Shown here piece after piece: positions 60,120 through 64,000 of a stretch of 64,000 nucleotides of DNA. The DNA comes from Ziziphus jujuba. Lineage: Eukaryota > Streptophyta > Magnoliopsida > Rosales > Rhamnaceae. The translations under genes were made by a program, and so were the position numbers. The stretch's first letter is position 1. The number at the start of each line of letters is the position of its first letter. The notes below the pieces were generated by a model that saw only the letters and a program-made list of their open reading frames with translations, made no database searches and had not been told where the DNA came from. Location: contig NC_083388.1 in assembly GCF_031755915.1 (NCBI RefSeq), positions 2,673,501 through 2,737,500 of the forward strand, in the 5' to 3' direction.

Positions 60120-62600
60120 CGATGAACAGGCGACGCACAATATGCTTCAGAGTCGCCTGATACAAATAATGCAAAAAAAAAAAAAAAACATCACAGTTAT
60201 GTGCTTCAATATTTTAACAGATTATTTGATGCCAAAAGTAAAACAGATTGATAAATATTTTCACAAAACCAAAGGAAAAAAAATATTTAAATAAAAAGTC
60301 AATAGGCGACGCACAAAAAGTTTGAGGGTCGCCTGAGGGAAATAAGAAAAAAAAAAAAACAAAAAAAAAGCTCTGTGATGCTGCTTAAACATTTTCACTT
60401 GTTATTTAAAGTTGAAAGAAATCAACTGTTTAATAGTTCGAAAAAAACAAAAAACAAATTTCACAATAATAGGGGACGCATAATAGTATTTATGCGTCGC
60501 CATATATCAATAACATATTTTTTAAAAATTTATTTGAAAAAAAAAAAGCACTGTGAAGCAGCTATAACAGTTTCACTTGTTATTTAAAGTTGAAAGAAAT
60601 TAACTGTTTAATACAAAAAAAAAAATTTCACAATACTAGGCGACACATAATTGTATTTATGCGTCGCCATAAATCAATAATATATTTTCTAAAAATTTAT
60701 TTGAAAAAACAAAAAAAAAACAGCACTGTGAAACAGCTATAACATTTTCACTTGTTATTTAAAGTTGAAAGAAATCAACTGTTTAATACTTAGAAAAACA
60801 CAAAAAAAAAAATTTTCACAATACTAGGCGACGCATAATGGTATTTATGCGTCGCCATATATCAATAACATATTTGCTAAAAATTTATTTGAAAAAACAA
60901 AAAAAAAAAAAAAGTACTGTGAAGCAGCTATAACATTTTCACTTGTTATTTAAAGTTGAAAGAAATCAGAAAAACACAAAAAAAAAAAATTTTTCACAAT
61001 AATAGGCGACGCATAATGGTATTTATGCGTCGCCATATATCAATAACATATTTGCTAAAAATTTATTTGAAAAAATAAAAAAAAAGCACTGTGAAGCAGC
61101 TATAACATTTTCACTTGTTATTTAAAGTTGAAAGAAATCAGAAAAACACAAAAAAAAAAATTTTTTCCCAATAATAGGCGACGCATAATGGTATTTATGC
61201 GTCGCCATATATCAATAACATATTTGCTAAAAATTTATTTGAAAAAACAAAAAAAAAGCACTGTGAAGCAGCTATAACATTTTCACTTGTTATTTAAAGT
61301 TGAAAGAAATCAGAAAAATACAAAAAAATTTCACAATAATAGGCGACGCATAATGGTATTTATGGGTCGCCATATATCAATAACATATTTGCTAAAAATT
61401 TATTTGAAAAAACAAAAAAAAAAAGCACTGTGAAGCAGCTATAACATTTTCACTTGTTATTTAAAGTTGAAAGAAATCAGAAAAACACAAAAAAAAAAAA
61501 ATTTCAAAATAATAGGCGATGCATAATGGTATTTATGCGTCGCCATATATCAATAACATATTTGCTAAAAATTTATTTGAAAAAATAAAAAAAAAAGCAC
61601 TGTGAAGCAGCTATAACATTTTCACTTGTTATTTAAAGTTGAAAGAAATCAGAAAAACACAAAAAAAAAAATTTTCACAATAATAGGCGACGCATAATGG
61701 TATTTATGCGTCGCCATATATCAATAACATATTTGGTAAAATTTTATTTGAAAAAACAAAAAAAAAGCACTGTGAAGCAGCTATAACATTTTCACTTGTT
61801 ATTTAAAGTTGAAAGAAATCAACTGTTTAATACTTAGAAAAAAACAAAAAAAAAAATTTCACAATAATAGGCGACGCATAATGGTATTTATGCGTCGCCA
61901 TATATCAATAACATATTTTCTAAAAATTTATTTGAATAAACAAAAAAAAAAAAAAGCACTGTGAAGCAGTTATAACATTTTCACTTGTTATTTAAAGTTG
62001 AAAGAAATCAACTGTTTAATACTTACTAAAAATTTCAAAAAAAATATATGATAATAGACTAATAGGCGACGCACAATTCTTCTTGTCGCCTGATATCATT
62101 AATAAATCTTTTAAAATATTTTTTTGAAAAAAAAAAATGTCATGCTGCTGAAACATTTTCACTTGTTATTTAAAGTTGAAAGAATATCAACTGTTTAATA
62201 CTTAGAAAAAACACCCAAAAATATAAATTTATTCCCTAATGGGCGACCCATAATAGTGTATACGTCGCCTTATATCAATAAAATATTTTCCGAAATATTT
62301 AAACATTTTCACTTGTTATTTAAATTTGAAAGAAAATCAACTGTTACATACTTAAAAAAACGCAAAACAAAAAAAAAAAATGTTACACTAATAGGCGACG
62401 CATAACTGTGTTTATTCAGCGACTCTAAATCTTATGCGTCGTGTGTGTTTGTTTCTCGCGACTTCTCGACGACAACTTTTTTTTTATGCGTCGTCGATTG
62501 GTCGAATTTTTACTGACGTATTAACCTCAGAGTCGCGGTTTTATTTTTTTAGACGCATTTATCTCGTAGCATCGCTAATAATGTGTCGCTAGAGCTTATT
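60120..62600. repeat. CACTA right subterminal hairpin array
   Basis: About 11 tandem units of 165-185 bp, with palindrome positions near 60471, 60640, 60826, 61006, 61177, 61341, 61513, 61687 and 61869 and degenerate ones near 62066 and 62242. Most carry GGCGACGCATA, 8 bases, then TATGCGTCGCC (11-bp arms), followed by poly-A runs and the phrase CACTGTGAAGCAGCTATAAC. Two simpler GGCGACGCAC motifs precede it (60128, 60305). The final 200 bases are dense in GCGAC words like the left end. Confidence 0.93.
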
Positions 62601-62615
62601 TTTCGCGTAGTGTTC

Positions 62616-64000
62616 TTGTGTGATAAAGTGTTAAAACGATGTTTTTCTTGAAAAGAAATTGGAGAAAAAAAGATTTAATCCTTACTTTTTAGTGAATATT
62701 CTAATTAGTTAGACTAAACATAGTAAAACAAATGATGTATTTTTTTTTTTATATATTTATATTTCTCACTATAGATTAAAAAATAGAATGATAACATGCA
62801 TAGTGGCTCTTGGAAAAATATATCTACGTTGGTCACTTATCCTAGGCCTACATTACATCCCATGTATAGTGAAGATTACGATACTAGAGAGCAAAGTTTT
62901 GTTTCCAATTGCCATTGCAGCGCAAACAACTCTAAAATGGGGGTGTGGGGGTGGAAATTAAACAGGAAATTATCAACCGAAGAAACAGTTAAGCCACATT
63001 TTGCTAGCCATATCATTGGTGATATCTTAAAGTGAGAAATATGCCCTACTAAAGGTTAAAATGTAAATTTCATGGATATGTGTGAATACTTGTTGACTTA
63101 CCATATCTCTACAAGGAAGAAATCCTATCTTCTAAAGTGTGAAACATAAAAACATAGTACTGAAGAGGTTTTTATATTTATTTTTAATTAGTTTTGGCAT
63201 ATGTTGAGGATTTGGTAGTCCAAAAGTTCTCCACCACGATGCCACATGACTCCGGGTCATTCCACACACATTGGAAATAGTGCATAAGTACTGTCCCACG
63301 GTTCAATGCAGTGAGGACGATTGCGTGACGTATTGGCCAAGAATAAGTAGGCTCGGCTTAAACCATGGGCCACCTAGGCCTACGCCTAGCGCCCTTACTG
63401 ATACGAAAGGCCCATAAAAAAAAAAAAGTTGTATAAAAAATTGTTATATTATTATGTTTTTTTATTTTTGATAATTAGCAACATTGCCACTATGCTACAT
63501 TTGAATCTGGACAGAAATTGGACAGGATATATCAGAAAGCATACCACGTGCTAGTTCGACTCAGACCTCGATTGCAAAAATTATTTAATAAATATGTTTA
63601 TTATATTATTGTTTTATATACTTTCCTCTTTATTTAATAAATAAATATAGAATAAATTTCTTTTTTAAAAATATGTAGATTGACTTTTTTTTCAAATCTA
63701 CATTAATTGCAATTTATTATTTATATATACATATAATTTTTATTTTAAAAAATAGCACCAATTAACTATTCATTATGTATATATAATTGATTTCTTTTAG
63801 TTTCTCATCCAATCTTAATCTACCACGTACATCAACTAAATTCCTGTCAAAGTTTTCTTGTTCAAATTGAAAATTAAAAGAAATCGGAACTTACAAATGG
63901 GTACGAAAGGTGTAGACAAGAAACAACAAACTGCTGAGGTCTTAATGAATGTTTTTCAATTAATATACATACAGATGCCTCCAATATATTGGAAATGAAG
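62616..64000. other. Continuation of copy B flank, no gene
   Basis: Corresponds to about 1880-3284, including the 3'-flank module (62820-63030) and the GC-richer block (63190-63420). The short open frame at 62796-63035 is a shadow of the module. No gene. Confidence 0.75.

Larger units (their letters stand above)
52622..62612 (+). mobile_element. CACTA (En/Spm-type) DNA transposon, 9,991 bp
   Basis: Starts CACTACTAGAATCGAGC and ends ...TTTTTCGCGTAGTG, giving inverted CACTAC termini with imperfect extension, flanked by the 3-bp target duplication TTC (52619-52621 and 62613-62615). Copy A shows the empty site ATCAATTTCTTGAG (about 1871). Contents: motif-rich left end, a truncated transposase gene on the minus strand, an intact Transposase_24-Ulp1 gene on the plus strand, and a long right-end hairpin array. 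Both termini are intact, so it could move if transposase were supplied in trans. Confidence 0.97.
50209..64000 (+). repeat. Segmental duplication, copy B, with two extra insertions
   Basis: Matches 1-3284 throughout except for the solo LTR at 50989-51478 and the CACTA element at 52622-62612. It runs off the right window edge, so the unit is longer than seen here. Confidence 0.93.

Noticed and set aside
60120..62600. Regularly spaced palindromic repeats, like a CRISPR array
   Set aside because: The intervening sequences are also repeated, the unit is 165-185 bp, and it lies inside a CACTA transposon in plant DNA. It is a subterminal repeat array.

Overview
The window is nuclear DNA from a flowering plant, most likely a eudicot. 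It is AT-rich, full of TA/GA microsatellites and poly-A/T tracts, has GT-AG introns, and carries plant-specific gene and transposon families. I cannot name the species. There are no ribosomal RNA genes, recognisable tRNA genes or prokaryotic features.

The host content is a tandem cluster of leucine-rich-repeat receptor kinases resembling MIK2 (MDIS1-interacting receptor-like kinase 2). Only one looks functional: the two-exon gene at 9202-12556, about 1083 residues. The others are dead or fragments: 1-960, 3915-4382 (minus strand), 17063-19391 with scattered remnants to about 20690, and a gene whose 5' half lies at 25297-26682 and 3' half at 49386-51690. The sequence at 1-3284 is a copy of 50209-64000 minus later insertions, so the window holds two units of a segmental duplication.

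The two halves of the split kinase gene are separated by a nested transposon stack. A Ty1-copia element (26683-49385, duplicated target ACTTG) sits in the LRR exon. A class II element with a DUF1985/Ulp1-protease gene and hairpin-bearing repeat arrays (about 31976-45401) lies inside the copia RNase H region. A Ty3-gypsy element without reverse transcriptase (35703-42048, target GTTAA, LTRs about 99% identical) lies inside an exon of that Ulp1 gene. A 2.9-kb solo LTR (45614-48501, target TTAAA) splits the copia RNase H a second time. Downstream, a 490-bp solo LTR (50989-51478, target CGCTT) interrupts the kinase second exon. A complete-ended CACTA transposon (52622-62612, target TTC) lies in the 3' flank. 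For the last two, the unoccupied site survives in the first duplication unit.

The CACTA element is the best candidate for something unusual. Its transposase gene has lost the catalytic part, but a divergent 12-exon gene joining a Transposase_24 DNA-binding region, a DUF8039-like region and a Ulp1-type cysteine peptidase is open throughout, with canonical splice sites and all expected catalytic residues. Its right end is an array of about 11 units of 165-185 bp, most containing an 11-bp-arm palindrome. Remaining stretches are AT-rich intergenic DNA with tandem repeats and degraded repeat fragments.
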